The position numbers and the translations under genes are program-made. Shown piece after piece: positions 50,598 to 59,674 of a stretch of DNA of 64,000 bases (position 1 is the first letter of the stretch; every line of letters starts with the position of its first letter). The stretch is from Pelotomaculum sp. (GTDB lineage: Bacteria > Bacillota > Desulfotomaculia > Desulfotomaculales > Pelotomaculaceae). Below the pieces are notes generated by a model. It searched no databases, was not told the origin of the DNA, and saw only the letters and a list, made by a program, of their open reading frames with translations. The stretch is from NCBI GenBank assembly GCA_018435055.1, contig JAHDOA010000035.1:1-64000 (forward strand). Reading direction: 5' to 3'.

Positions 50598-52016
50598 TTG
50601 AACGGGGGAAGCAAGCCTAAAAAAACTATTGAACCGAAGAAAAACCCGATGCCGTGTCAGGAGCCGGCAGTGCGAGCCAGGAATTTTAACGAAGTGGCTC
50701 TGGGATACTCGGAAGAAGCTGTTGTGGCCGAAGCCAACCGTTGCCTGCAGTGCAAGAACGCGCCCTGCCGCCAGGGGTGCCCGGTGGAAGTGGACATCCC
50801 GGCGTTCATAGGCCTGGCTGCCGGGGGGGATTTCTACGGAGCGATTAGGAAGCTGAAGGAAAAGAATGCCCTGCCGGCGGTATGCGGCCGGGTCTGTCCG
50901 CAGGAAAGCCAGTGTGAGAAATACTGCACTCTGGGCAAAAAGCACGAGCCGGTAGCCATCGGCCGTATCGAGCGATTTTGCGCGGATTGGGAACTGGCCG
51001 GCGCAGCGCTGCCCCAGGAGGTAAAACCCCCCACGGGCAAAAAAGTGGCGGTTGTGGGATCAGGCCCTTCCGGCTTGACCTGTGCCGCCGATTTAGCCAA
51101 GCTTGGCCATCAGGTTACCATTTTTGAAGCGCTGCATGTTCCCGGCGGGGTTTTAATGTACGGCATCCCGGAATTCAGGTTGCCTAAAAATGTGGTGCAA
51201 ACAGAGATCGGCAACCTCAAAGATTTGGGCGTTAATATCGAGGTAAACGCTGTGGTCGGCAAATTTGCCGTGGTTGACGAGTTGCTTAACGGAGGCGGCT
51301 TTGACGCGGTTTTTATCGGTACCGGCGCGGGGCTGCCTTACTTTATGAACATACCCGGGGAAAACGCCTGCGGCGTATATTCGGCCAACGAGTTTCTCAC
51401 CCGGACCAACTTGATGAAAGCCTACCGCTTTCCTGAGGCGGACACGCCCATCAGGGTAGGCCGCAAGGTAGCAGTGCTGGGCGGCGGCAATGTGGCCATG
51501 GACGCGGCCCGCACCGCCCTGCGGCTGGGCGCCGAGGAATCATGGATTGTTTACCGGCGTTCAAAAAAGGAGCTTCCCGCCCGCCACGAGGAAGTGGAAC
51601 ATGCTGAGGAGGAAGGCGTCAAGTTTGCCTTTTTGACCAGCCCCACCAGGATTATCTATAACGACGACTACTGGGTGACAGCCATGGAATGCCTGCAATA
51701 CAAGCTCGGCGAACCGGACGCTTCCGGCAGGCGCAGCCCCGTCCCCATACCGGGCTCGGAATTCGTTATGGATGTGGATACTGTTGTAGTGGCTATCGGC
51801 CAGGGCCCGAACCCGCTGGTTCCCGGGACCACCGAAGGCCTGCAGTGCAATAAAAAAGGCAACATCGTGGCCGATCCCGGGACCGGCGCCACTTCCAAGC
51901 CTGGCGTATACGCCGGCGGCGATGTAGTCACAGGCGCCGCCACAGTAATCCTGGCGATGGGCGCCGGGCGGACGGCGGCCAAATCAATCCATGCTTATTT
52001 AAGCGGCAAGAACTAG
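50598..52016 (+). CDS. nfnB: NfnB/GltD-like flavoprotein (NADPH subunit)
   Basis: 472 residues from TTG 50598, which directly follows nfnA (GGAGGTGG site). N-terminal two-cluster Fe-S domain (CLQCKNAPCRQGCPVEVDI; CGRVCPQESQCEKYC), FAD motif VVGSGPSGLTCAADLA, NADP loop VLGGGNVAMDAARTALRLGA, YRRSKKELPARHEEVEHA and final GDVVTGAATVILAMGAGR. The length and layout match NfnB. Glutamate synthase small subunit is the alternative, but no gltB is present. Confidence 0.88.
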   Translation: MNGGSKPKKTIEPKKNPMPCQEPAVRARNFNEVALGYSEEAVVAEANRCLQCKNAPCRQGCPVEVDIPAFIGLAAGGDFYGAIRKLKEKNALPAVCGRVCPQESQCEKYCTLGKKHEPVAIGRIERFCADWELAGAALPQEVKPPTGKKVAVVGSGPSGLTCAADLAKLGHQVTIFEALHVPGGVLMYGIPEFRLPKNVVQTEIGNLKDLGVNIEVNAVVGKFAVVDELLNGGGFDAVFIGTGAGLPYFMNIPGENACGVYSANEFLTRTNLMKAYRFPEADTPIRVGRKVAVLGGGNVAMDAARTALRLGAEESWIVYRRSKKELPARHEEVEHAEEEGVKFAFLTSPTRIIYNDDYWVTAMECLQYKLGEPDASGRRSPVPIPGSEFVMDVDTVVVAIGQGPNPLVPGTTEGLQCNKKGNIVADPGTGATSKPGVYAGGDVVTGAATVILAMGAGRTAAKSIHAYLSGKN

Positions 52017-52041
52017 AAATTTGTTAGGAGGAGGTTAATTT

Positions 52042-52917
52042 ATGCTGCAGGATTACCTGTTTCCGGAAACTATCAGTGAGGCTGTTTCCTTTTTGCAAAA
52101 CAATGAAGGACAGGCAAGAATAATTGCCGGCGGCACCGACCTGCTGCTGGATATCCCGGAAGGCAAGGTCAAAACAAATTGCCTGGTCGATATCAACCGC
52201 ATCTCTGAACTGAAAAAAATCACCATGGAGGACGGCGTGATATATATTGGGGCGGCGGTCACCCACAACCAGGTGGCGGGCTCTGAGCTTATCCAGGAAA
52301 AGGCGGCTGCCCTGGCCTGCGCCGCAAGTTGCGTCGGTTCCCATCAGGTCAGGAATTCAGCGACCGTAGCCGGCAACGTCTGCAATGCCCAGCCTGCCGC
52401 AGACACTGCTGTAGCGCTGGTAGCGCTTGGCGCAACCGTGGAGATAGCTACTCCCGACGGTACGCAGTATGCGCTGGTGGAAAAAACGTATGCCGGGGTG
52501 GGCAAGTCCACCATTGACAGCACCTGCCAGTTGGTGACCAGGGTAAGCTTCCCGGCTGCCCGGAAAAATCAGGGGACAGCCTTTGTGCGTCTCCATCAGC
52601 GCAATGCGCTGGCTCTGCCTATGCTGAACGTGGCGGTCATGGTAGAGCTGGCGGGCGGCCGGTTCAAGTGGGCACGTATTTGTATGGCGCCAGTTGGCCC
52701 CGGCCCGATGCGCGCGTTAAGCGCGGAACAGGCTTTAAAGGATGCCGAAATCACCCCGGAAGTAATTGAAAAAGCGTCCCGGGCCGTGTTGGAGCATGCC
52801 AACCCCAGAAACAGCGCGCTCAGGGGTTCCAAGGAATACCGTACTTCAGTACTGCCCGTGCTGGTAAGAAGAGCCCTGGAACAGGCTGTCGCCAACGCCG
52901 GCGGCACATGTAATTAA
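52042..52917 (+). CDS. molybdenum hydroxylase FAD subunit (XdhB/CoxM-like)
   Basis: 291 residues. The FAD-binding blocks IIAGGTDLLLD and HQVRNSATVAGNVCNAQPAAD are characteristic, followed by a CO dehydrogenase flavoprotein C-terminal domain (ALPMLNVAVMVELAG). It transfers electrons from the Fe-S subunit to an acceptor. GGAGGAGG precedes the ATG. It belongs to a three-subunit hydroxylase with the next two genes. Confidence 0.93.
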   Translation: MLQDYLFPETISEAVSFLQNNEGQARIIAGGTDLLLDIPEGKVKTNCLVDINRISELKKITMEDGVIYIGAAVTHNQVAGSELIQEKAAALACAASCVGSHQVRNSATVAGNVCNAQPAADTAVALVALGATVEIATPDGTQYALVEKTYAGVGKSTIDSTCQLVTRVSFPAARKNQGTAFVRLHQRNALALPMLNVAVMVELAGGRFKWARICMAPVGPGPMRALSAEQALKDAEITPEVIEKASRAVLEHANPRNSALRGSKEYRTSVLPVLVRRALEQAVANAGGTCN

Positions 52918-52935
52918 TACAGGAGGAGGTAAACT

Positions 52936-53415
52936 ATGAACCTGAAAATCCTTAAATTCACACTTAACGGGGAGCCGATAGAAATAACTGTTTCTCCTGA
53001 TGATATGCTTGTTGACGTATTAAGAGACAAACTTGAACTAACCGGAACAAAAAAAGGATGCGGTAAGGGAGAATGCGGCGCCTGTACGGTAATTATCAAC
53101 GGTGAGGCCGTCAATTCCTGCCTGGTTCCCGCTATGAAGACTATGGGCGCCAATGTGGAGACCATTGAGGGTATAGGCAGCCCGGAGAAATTTCACCCGG
53201 TGCAGGAGGCCTTTATGGACCTGGGCGCCATCCAGTGTGGTTTTTGCACGCCGGGCATGATTATGTCCGCAAAAGCGCTGCTGGACAAAACAACCAGCCC
53301 GACCAGCAAAGAGATTAAGCGGTCTCTTTCTGGTAACATTTGCCGTTGCACGGGCTATGTGAAAATTGAGGAAGCGGTGCAGGCGGCTGCTGAAAAGATG
53401 AGAGAAAAACAGTAA
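52936..53415 (+). CDS. molybdenum hydroxylase [2Fe-2S] subunit (XdhC/CoxS-like)
   Basis: 159 residues. Two [2Fe-2S] clusters: the plant-type GCGKGECGACTVIINGE with NSC after it, and the helical-domain cluster QCGFCTPGMIM plus NICRCTGY. It carries electrons from the molybdenum site to the FAD subunit. It sits between the FAD and molybdopterin subunit genes with short gaps. Confidence 0.96.
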   Translation: MNLKILKFTLNGEPIEITVSPDDMLVDVLRDKLELTGTKKGCGKGECGACTVIINGEAVNSCLVPAMKTMGANVETIEGIGSPEKFHPVQEAFMDLGAIQCGFCTPGMIMSAKALLDKTTSPTSKEIKRSLSGNICRCTGYVKIEEAVQAAAEKMREKQ

Positions 53416-53428
53416 AGGAGGGGGCAGC

Positions 53429-55765
53429 ATGAAAGAATACAAAGTTATTGGGCAAAGTGTAAGAAGGCTGGACGCGGTAGAAAAGGCTACAGGAACAGCG
53501 GGATTTACCAGCGATATGAAATTGCCGGGTATGCTTTATGGCAAAGTGCTGCGCAGCCCGCACCCGCATGCCCGGATAGTTGGCATTGACACGTCTGAGG
53601 CGGAAAAACTGCCCGGAGTGAAGGCGGTAGCTACTTATAAAAATACACCGAGGGAATTATTTAATACATCCGCCACTATGACCTTTACTGTGCCTCCCAT
53701 GCTACCGGTGCTGGACCAGTATATTTTCGACAATGTGGTGCGTTATGTAGGCGATGAGGTGGCGGCTGTCGCCGCTACCAGCGAAAAAATTGCCGAGGCG
53801 GCCCTGGGGTTGATCAAGGTCGAATACGAACTCCTGCCCGCAGTTTATGACCCGAAGGAAGCCTTGACTCCTGGGGCGCCTGTAATTCACGAGAGTGAAA
53901 AAAAGAATATTCCCGGTGAGATTATTCAAATACCGTATGGCGATGTGGACAAGGGTTTTACTGAATCCGATATAATCATTGAAAAGGAGTTCAAGCTTCC
54001 GGTACAAAAACAAGCCCAGATGGAAACCCAGGCCGCCGTGGCTCAGGTGGGGCTGGACGGGAAAATAACGGTCTGGTCTACAACCCAGACGCCGCACCCG
54101 ACAAAAATGATCCTATCCAAAGTGTTCAGTATTCCCGAGAGCAAAATCAGGGTCCTTAACCCGCCTTATATCGGTGGTGGTTTCGGAGTTAGAATTGGCT
54201 GCAGCGCCAAAGCCGAACCAATTGCGGTAGCGCTGTCCATGCTGGCTAAAAAGCCTGTCAAAGTAGTTTACAGCAGAAAAGAAGATTTTATTGCTTCGGA
54301 CACCCGCCATGGCGGTTATGTGTCGGTAAAGCTGGGCGCTAAAAAAGACGGCGCCTTCCATGCCATGTATCTAAAAGCGACCTTGAACGGCGGCGCATAC
54401 TGCAGTTTCAGCGTCGAGACACCCGGCGTGCTTGGCTGCATGGGTTTGGCGGTTTACCGCGTCCCCAACCAGTTATATTACGGTCACAGTGTCTATACTA
54501 ACACTACCCCAGCGGGAGCGATGCGCGGTTTCGGCAACCCGCAGGCGATGTACGCCATTGAGTCAGTTGTGGACATGATGGCGGAAAAGCTGGGCATGGA
54601 TCCGCTGAAGTTGCGCCTGAAGAACATTATGCAGGTCGGAGACCCCTGGGTTCTTCCTTATAGGTGTGGTTCTACCGGTCTGGCTGAATGCATTGAAAAA
54701 GGCGCCAAAAGTATCGGTTGGGAAAACCGCGGCAAGTTAAATAAACCCGGCGCCAGGAAATTAAGGGGCATCGGCATGGGGGTTGGCACCCACGTCAGTA
54801 ACGCCTGGCCCTTTTGCGGCGATTACGACAATGCCTATATCACTGTACAGCAGGACGGTTCCGTGCACCTGGCCAGCGGCGTTCCCGATATGGGGACAGG
54901 CACCAGCACTTCGCTGCCGCAGCTGGTCGCTGAAGTGGTTGGTGTCGGTCTTGACCAGGTCAGCATGACGTTTGCGGATACGGCTTCGACCCCGTTCGAT
55001 ATCGGCAGCCACGCCAGCCGGACCCTGTACGCCGCCGGCACAGCGGTTGTTGAGGCGGCCAGGGACGTTAGAAAGCAGGTCCTTGAGTATGCCGCTGACT
55101 TGTTTAAAGTAGCGCCGGAAAGATTAGTCCTGCAGGACGGGGTCATATCCGCGGCCAGCCAGGATGCCGGCGCTGTTGGCGACAACTGTTCGGGCGCCCC
55201 GGTATGTAAAATTGGCGGGGTGGAAAAGAAAAGCATAACATTAAAAGAGCTGGCTTATGACGCGCACCTGCGCAACAAGCAGTTTATCGGCGTGGGGCGG
55301 ATAGTGCCTGATAACGCTCCCCCATGGCACGCCCATTTTGCCGAGGTGGAGGTCGACACCGAATTATGTCAGGTCAGAGTGCTTAAAGTTGCCGCAGTGC
55401 ACGACGTCGGTAAAGCCATCCATCCGGTAATTTGTGAAGGACAGATTGAGGGTGGTGTTCTGCAGGGCATTGGTTACGCGCTGAGCGAAGAAATAAAATA
55501 CGATGAAAAAGGCCGGCAATTAGAAAACAGTTTCCACAAGTACATGCTGCTGACCGCTGACGACGTGCCGGAAATTGAGGCGATGCTCGTCGAGTCAAAC
55601 GATCCCACCGGACCTTTCGGCGCTAAAGGTGTCGGTGAATGCGGCCTTGTGCCGACGGCGCCCGCCATCGTCAACGCCATTTATGACGCTACCGGGATCA
55701 GGTTCTATGAGATTCCGGTCACCGAAGAGAAAATATTCAAGGCTTTAAAGGAACACGTTAAGTAG
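53429..55765 (+). CDS. molybdenum hydroxylase large subunit (xanthine dehydrogenase family)
   Basis: 778 residues, normal for the molybdopterin subunit. QTQ-like, IGGGFGVRIG and AGAMRGFGNPQAMYAIE motifs contact the cofactor, and the catalytic Glu is in FGAKGVGECGLVPTAPAI near the end. Substrates in this family include purines, nicotinate and other N-heterocycles. The presence of yqeB and yqeC downstream suggests a selenium-dependent enzyme with a labile Se ligand. There is no in-frame UGA, consistent with Se being in the cofactor, not Sec. Confidence 0.93.
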   Translation: MKEYKVIGQSVRRLDAVEKATGTAGFTSDMKLPGMLYGKVLRSPHPHARIVGIDTSEAEKLPGVKAVATYKNTPRELFNTSATMTFTVPPMLPVLDQYIFDNVVRYVGDEVAAVAATSEKIAEAALGLIKVEYELLPAVYDPKEALTPGAPVIHESEKKNIPGEIIQIPYGDVDKGFTESDIIIEKEFKLPVQKQAQMETQAAVAQVGLDGKITVWSTTQTPHPTKMILSKVFSIPESKIRVLNPPYIGGGFGVRIGCSAKAEPIAVALSMLAKKPVKVVYSRKEDFIASDTRHGGYVSVKLGAKKDGAFHAMYLKATLNGGAYCSFSVETPGVLGCMGLAVYRVPNQLYYGHSVYTNTTPAGAMRGFGNPQAMYAIESVVDMMAEKLGMDPLKLRLKNIMQVGDPWVLPYRCGSTGLAECIEKGAKSIGWENRGKLNKPGARKLRGIGMGVGTHVSNAWPFCGDYDNAYITVQQDGSVHLASGVPDMGTGTSTSLPQLVAEVVGVGLDQVSMTFADTASTPFDIGSHASRTLYAAGTAVVEAARDVRKQVLEYAADLFKVAPERLVLQDGVISAASQDAGAVGDNCSGAPVCKIGGVEKKSITLKELAYDAHLRNKQFIGVGRIVPDNAPPWHAHFAEVEVDTELCQVRVLKVAAVHDVGKAIHPVICEGQIEGGVLQGIGYALSEEIKYDEKGRQLENSFHKYMLLTADDVPEIEAMLVESNDPTGPFGAKGVGECGLVPTAPAIVNAIYDATGIRFYEIPVTEEKIFKALKEHVK

Positions 55766-55784
55766 AATTGTTTGGATAAAGCCC

Positions 55785-55819
55785 GGCACGGTCCGCCGGC
55801 GTAAGCGGCGGCCCGTGCC
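55785..55819 (+). other. strong GC-rich hairpin without T-run
   Basis: GGCACGG-T-CCGCCG pairs with CGGCGG-C-CCGTGCC around a 7-base loop. It lies between the hydroxylase and the MoeA-like gene; likely a processing or stability element rather than a terminator. Confidence 0.6.
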
Positions 55820-55835
55820 CAGGGGCTATTTCCCC

Positions 55836-55859
55836 GATGTTGAATATGATGTTGAATAT
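55836..55859 (+). repeat. 12-bp perfect tandem duplication
   Basis: GATGTTGAATAT occurs twice in direct succession just before the ribosome site of the MoeA-like gene. A related GTTGAATATT lies at 49641-49650 upstream of the sigma-54 promoter. Confidence 0.7.
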
Positions 55860-55873
55860 TAGGTGGTGGAGAG

Positions 55874-56908
55874 TTGATATTGCAGACGATTAGAGTGGAG
55901 GACGCCGTCGGCAAGGTCTTGAGCCATGATATAACAAAAATCGTCAAAGGAGAGTTTAAAGGCGCCTATTTTAAAAAAGGCCGGGTAATAAACAAACAAG
56001 ATATACCCGAACTGCTCAAGCTGGGCAAGGAAAATATTTACGTGCTGGAAATAGAGAAGGGTGAAGTCCATGAAGATGAGGCCGGTGTAAGACTGGGAAT
56101 TGCCGTCGCGGGTGAAAACACAAGATGGACCGGGCCGAAGGAAAGCAGGGTGAATATTTATGCCTGCTGTGACGGACTTTTAAAAATAAATGTGCCGTCC
56201 CTGGAAGCGGTTAACGGGCTGCCTGATGTGATTTTGTCCACACTGCTGAACAACACTGTGGTGAAAAAAGGCGACATTCTTGCCGGGACCAAGGTGATTC
56301 CCCTGCTGGTACCCGAACATACGCTGGCCGAGGCTGAAAGGATTTGCCGGGAGGCCGGCTGGCTGATCAAGGTCAAGCCCTTTAAACCGCATCGGGTAGG
56401 CGTCGTAATCACCGGGAATGAAGTATATAAAAAACGGATCAGGGACGGTTTCGGGCCAATCATCAAGGAAAAAGTGGCAGCCTTTGGCTCCGCGGTGACG
56501 CGGGTTGAATACGTCCCCGACGACCGCGACGAGATCAAGAATAAAATATGTGCAATGGCCGCCGGCGGGGTAGAGATAATTTTTGTTACCGGCGGCATGT
56601 CTGTCGACCCGGACGATGTGACACCCAAAGCCATCCGCCTGACAGGGGCGATCGTGGAAAAATACGGCGCCCCGGCGCTGCCGGGGGCCATGTTTATGCT
56701 TGCTTACCTGGGCGATGCGCCGGTTTTAGGCATTCCGGCCTGTGGCATGTTTTTTAAGACCACCATTGTAGATTTACTGCTGCCCAGGCTGCTGGCCGGT
56801 GAAAAAATAACCGGGAAAGATATTGTGTCCCTGGCGCACGGCGGACTCTGCAGGTCGTGCGATACTTGCCGCTTTCCCAACTGTACTTTTGGAAAGGGCG
56901 CTAATTAA
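55874..56908 (+). CDS. MoeA/MogA-like molybdopterin-binding protein
   Basis: 344 residues from TTG 55874 (GGTGGAGAG site). The C-terminal half is a MoCF-biosynthesis domain (HRVGVVITGNEVYKKRIRDG; VTGGMSVDPDDVTP; LPGAMFMLAYLGDAPVLGIP). The N-terminal half lacks the full MoeA layout and instead has GKVLSHDITKIVKGEFKG. A C-terminal CRSCDTCRFPNC patch may bind metal. It probably prepares or loads molybdopterin for the hydroxylase. Confidence 0.88.
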   Translation: MILQTIRVEDAVGKVLSHDITKIVKGEFKGAYFKKGRVINKQDIPELLKLGKENIYVLEIEKGEVHEDEAGVRLGIAVAGENTRWTGPKESRVNIYACCDGLLKINVPSLEAVNGLPDVILSTLLNNTVVKKGDILAGTKVIPLLVPEHTLAEAERICREAGWLIKVKPFKPHRVGVVITGNEVYKKRIRDGFGPIIKEKVAAFGSAVTRVEYVPDDRDEIKNKICAMAAGGVEIIFVTGGMSVDPDDVTPKAIRLTGAIVEKYGAPALPGAMFMLAYLGDAPVLGIPACGMFFKTTIVDLLLPRLLAGEKITGKDIVSLAHGGLCRSCDTCRFPNCTFGKGAN

Positions 56909-56953
56909 AATACCGGGAGCCAATGAGACAGAAAAGGGGAGGGAGCTGACGGT

Positions 56954-58123
56954 ATGGGTACATTTAAACTGAACCAGGAAATTGTTATCGTCACGGTAAT
57001 CAGCCAGAAAGGTCTTTCATGCAACCTGATTGGCAGGAAAAAAGCTTTTGCTCAAGATCAAGAAGCTGGCGGCCTGACGTTGGCATGGCTGGAAGAGCAG
57101 GCGGCGGAACAGGCCAGGAAGGTTTTGGCGAGCGGATCCTTTAAAGTCGTCAATCTCCACAATACAGCCAGACCGGATGAAAAAGCAGAAGTTATGGTCG
57201 AACCTTATTTTCCGCCATATGAATTAATCATTCTGGGCGGCGGACATATTGCCCAACCTTTGGCAGCCGCCGGCCGGCTGCTTGGCTACCATGTTACCGT
57301 GTTCGATGACCGCCCGGAATTTGTTTCGTTTGAACACGTTCCCGCTGCTGACAGAGGTGTTTCCTCCAATTTTGAATATATTGAGGAGTATCTTGACTTC
57401 GGCCCGCGGAGCAGTGTTGTTATTGTTACCCGCGGTCACCAGCATGATCTTGAATGCCTGCAAAAGGTGATTAAGCGCCCGGTGGCCTATATCGGTATGG
57501 TTGGAAGCAGTCGCAAGGTAGACATGATTAAGGAGGAACTCCGGCGCCAGGGTTTTAGCCGTCAGGTTATTGACTCAGTGTATATGCCTGTAGGCCTGGA
57601 TATAGGAGCGCAGACCCCGGAAGAGATTGCTGTCAGCATAGCGGCCGAATTGATCAGAGTACGGCGCGGAGGAATGGGCTATTCACTAAAATATGGTGGG
57701 TTGCCAAAAGATAAGAAATTAAATACCGGAGAGATGCCGAAAGCTGCGGACCAGGATATTTTAAGAAAGGCGGTAACAGCTGCCACAGACAATATCCCGG
57801 CGGCCATGGCCACGATAGTTAAATCGAAGGGCTCGACACCGCGTAAAGCCGGGGCAAGGATGCTTGTGTACAGGGACGGGCGTATTTGCGGCACTATCGG
57901 CGGCGGGTTTGCGGAGCATGAAGTAAGAATGCAGGCTATAAATGTAATGAATGACTATTTGCCGTCTTTTCATAAGGTATCCATGGACGCCGATATAGCG
58001 GCCGGGGATGGAATGATCTGCGGCGGGTCGGTGGAGGTTTTTATTGAGCCGGTAAGCGATTATGCCGGGATATTCAACGGGGGTGAACATTTTGCGCTGC
58101 GCCGGGCGGTTGGTAGTAATTAA
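56954..58123 (+). CDS. XdhC/CoxI-family maturation protein
   Basis: 389 residues. The NAD-binding XdhC Rossmann domain comes first (YELIILGGGHIAQPLAAAGRL; VVIVTRGHQHDLECLQ; IGMVGSSRKVDMI). The XdhC/CoxI N-domain is at the C-terminal side (AMATIVKSKGSTPRKAGARMLV; GTIGGGFAEHEV; GDGMICGGSVEVFIEP), so the usual order is swapped or fused. XdhC binds molybdenum cofactor and helps insert the sulfido (or selenido) ligand. It overlaps yqeB. Confidence 0.88.
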   Translation: MGTFKLNQEIVIVTVISQKGLSCNLIGRKKAFAQDQEAGGLTLAWLEEQAAEQARKVLASGSFKVVNLHNTARPDEKAEVMVEPYFPPYELIILGGGHIAQPLAAAGRLLGYHVTVFDDRPEFVSFEHVPAADRGVSSNFEYIEEYLDFGPRSSVVIVTRGHQHDLECLQKVIKRPVAYIGMVGSSRKVDMIKEELRRQGFSRQVIDSVYMPVGLDIGAQTPEEIAVSIAAELIRVRRGGMGYSLKYGGLPKDKKLNTGEMPKAADQDILRKAVTAATDNIPAAMATIVKSKGSTPRKAGARMLVYRDGRICGTIGGGFAEHEVRMQAINVMNDYLPSFHKVSMDADIAAGDGMICGGSVEVFIEPVSDYAGIFNGGEHFALRRAVGSN

Positions 58124-58910
58124 GGGGGCCGGGGACCTGGCTACGGGCTGTGCCTGGCGCCTCCGGCAGAGTGGGTTTTATGCGCTCATGACTGAATTGC
58201 CGCAGCCTCTGGTGATAAGGCGAACGGTGGCCTTTGCGGAGGCAGTCTACGCGGGTTCAATGGTGGTAGAAGGGGTAGAGGCAGTCCTGGCAGAAAATAC
58301 GGAGAATGCCCTGCAATTGTTGAAAACAGGCAGGATACCGGTGCTTGTGGATCCGCAGGCCGCAGTGGTAAGTCAAATAAAGCCGGTGGCTTTTATTGAC
58401 GCGGTGATGGCGAAAAGAAACACCGGTACCAAAATAAACGACGCCCCCCTGGTCGTCGGTCTGGGGCCGGGATTCACCGCCGGTGTGGATGTCCACGCGG
58501 TGGTTGAAACAAAGAGGGGGCATAACCTGGGCCGGGTTTTATATCAGGGGGAAACTGCTCCAGACACTGGTGTGCCCGGTGAGATTATGGGCTTTGCGGC
58601 TGAAAGGCTTTTAAGGGCACCGGCTGATGGAGTGATTGAGCCATGGCGCAATATCGGTGACCCGGTGAAAAAGGGGGAAACAATAGTTTTTGTCGGAGGT
58701 ATCCCGGTGCAGGCAAAAGTTTCAGGTGTCGTCAGGGGTATGATCAGGGCGGGTGTATGGGCGTCAGCAGGGATGAAAATAGGCGATATCGACCCGCGGG
58801 GTATTAAAGAATATTGCTGCAGTATATCAGATAAAGCCCTTGCCGTGGGCGGCGGTGTGCTGGAAGCCGTATGCGGTTATTATTTCGGCAAAGGGCAGAA
58901 AAGGAATTAA
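58083..58910 (+). CDS. yqeB: YqeB, selenium-dependent molybdenum hydroxylase maturation protein
   Basis: 275 residues if started at GTG 58083; the family start VVIKGAGDLATGCAWRL lies ~10 codons further, so TTG 58110 is possible. Conserved blocks are GAGDLATG, TELPQPLVIRRTVAFAEAVY, VDARMAKRN-like FIDAVMAKRNTG and VGLGPGFTAGVDVHAVVETKRGH. YqeB and YqeC mark bacteria that use selenium as a labile cofactor in molybdenum hydroxylases. It overlaps the XdhC-like gene by 41 bases. Confidence 0.9.
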   Translation: MNILRCAGRLVVIKGAGDLATGCAWRLRQSGFYALMTELPQPLVIRRTVAFAEAVYAGSMVVEGVEAVLAENTENALQLLKTGRIPVLVDPQAAVVSQIKPVAFIDAVMAKRNTGTKINDAPLVVGLGPGFTAGVDVHAVVETKRGHNLGRVLYQGETAPDTGVPGEIMGFAAERLLRAPADGVIEPWRNIGDPVKKGETIVFVGGIPVQAKVSGVVRGMIRAGVWASAGMKIGDIDPRGIKEYCCSISDKALAVGGGVLEAVCGYYFGKGQKRN

Positions 58911-58915
58911 TTCAT

Positions 58916-59674
58916 GTGAAAATTATCGAGGCTTTGTGCCTGTCAAATAGAGGAGTTGTTTCATTTGTCGGCGGCGGCGGCAAAACGTCGCTTATGTTTC
59001 GCTTGAACGGGGAAATACCACTCAGCCGCCGGGTAGTAATCACGACAACGACTAAAATATATATGCCGGCGGCTGATAAATATCCCGCCGTGATGCTGTC
59101 AGGTAAGAGGCCGGTTAAAAAAACGCTGCAAAATATCCTGCAGTCCGGGGCCAGGCCGGTGCTAGGGCAGCGCCTGCTGCCGGATAACAAAGTCAAAGGC
59201 CTCAGCGCCGGGAGCTTAGACAGGCTGATTAATGAAAACAACTGCTTTGCTGATTTTGTGCTGATAGAAGCGGACGGGTCCAGGGGACGTTCCCTCAAAG
59301 GTTACCTCGATTATGAGCCGGTCGTGCCACGTACCACGACATTGCTGGTCGTGGTCATCGGGGCCGATGTTATTGGGAAGGCGTTGGATGACAGTGCCGT
59401 GCACCGCCCCGAGACCCTTTCCAGAATGATTGGATTGAAACCGGGAGCTGTACTAGACGCGGAAAACATCGCCGGGCTGATTATCCATCCCGGTGGGGTT
59501 TTGCGCTCATGTCCGCCCGGCGCCAGGATTGTGCCTTTTATCAATAAAGTCGACTGTCTGCAGAGCAGGGATGAAGCATACAGACTGGCGAAGCTGCTGC
59601 TCGGCGGGAGGATCAGAAGTGTAATTCTCGGTTCCGCCACCGGTGAAAACCCGGTAATTGACGTTATAGACTAA
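58916..59674 (+). CDS. yqeC: YqeC, selenium-dependent hydroxylase accessory protein
   Basis: 252 residues from GTG 58916 (AAGGAATT site). P-loop SFVGGGGKTSLMFRL near residue 20, VVITTTTKIYMP, LIEADGSRGRSLKGY and FINKVDCL near the end, all typical of YqeC. It is a putative nucleotide-binding factor for assembling the selenium-containing molybdenum cofactor. It lies 5 bases after yqeB and is the last recognised gene of the operon. Confidence 0.9.
   Translation: MKIIEALCLSNRGVVSFVGGGGKTSLMFRLNGEIPLSRRVVITTTTKIYMPAADKYPAVMLSGKRPVKKTLQNILQSGARPVLGQRLLPDNKVKGLSAGSLDRLINENNCFADFVLIEADGSRGRSLKGYLDYEPVVPRTTTLLVVVIGADVIGKALDDSAVHRPETLSRMIGLKPGAVLDAENIAGLIIHPGGVLRSCPPGARIVPFINKVDCLQSRDEAYRLAKLLLGGRIRSVILGSATGENPVIDVID

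Noticed and set aside
53429-55765. Search for Sec (in-frame TGA) in the molybdenum hydroxylase
   Set aside because: The frame is open from start to stop; selenium, if used, would be a labile ligand placed by YqeB/YqeC.
55836-55859. CRISPR-like direct repeat
   Set aside because: Only two abutting 12-bp units without spacers.
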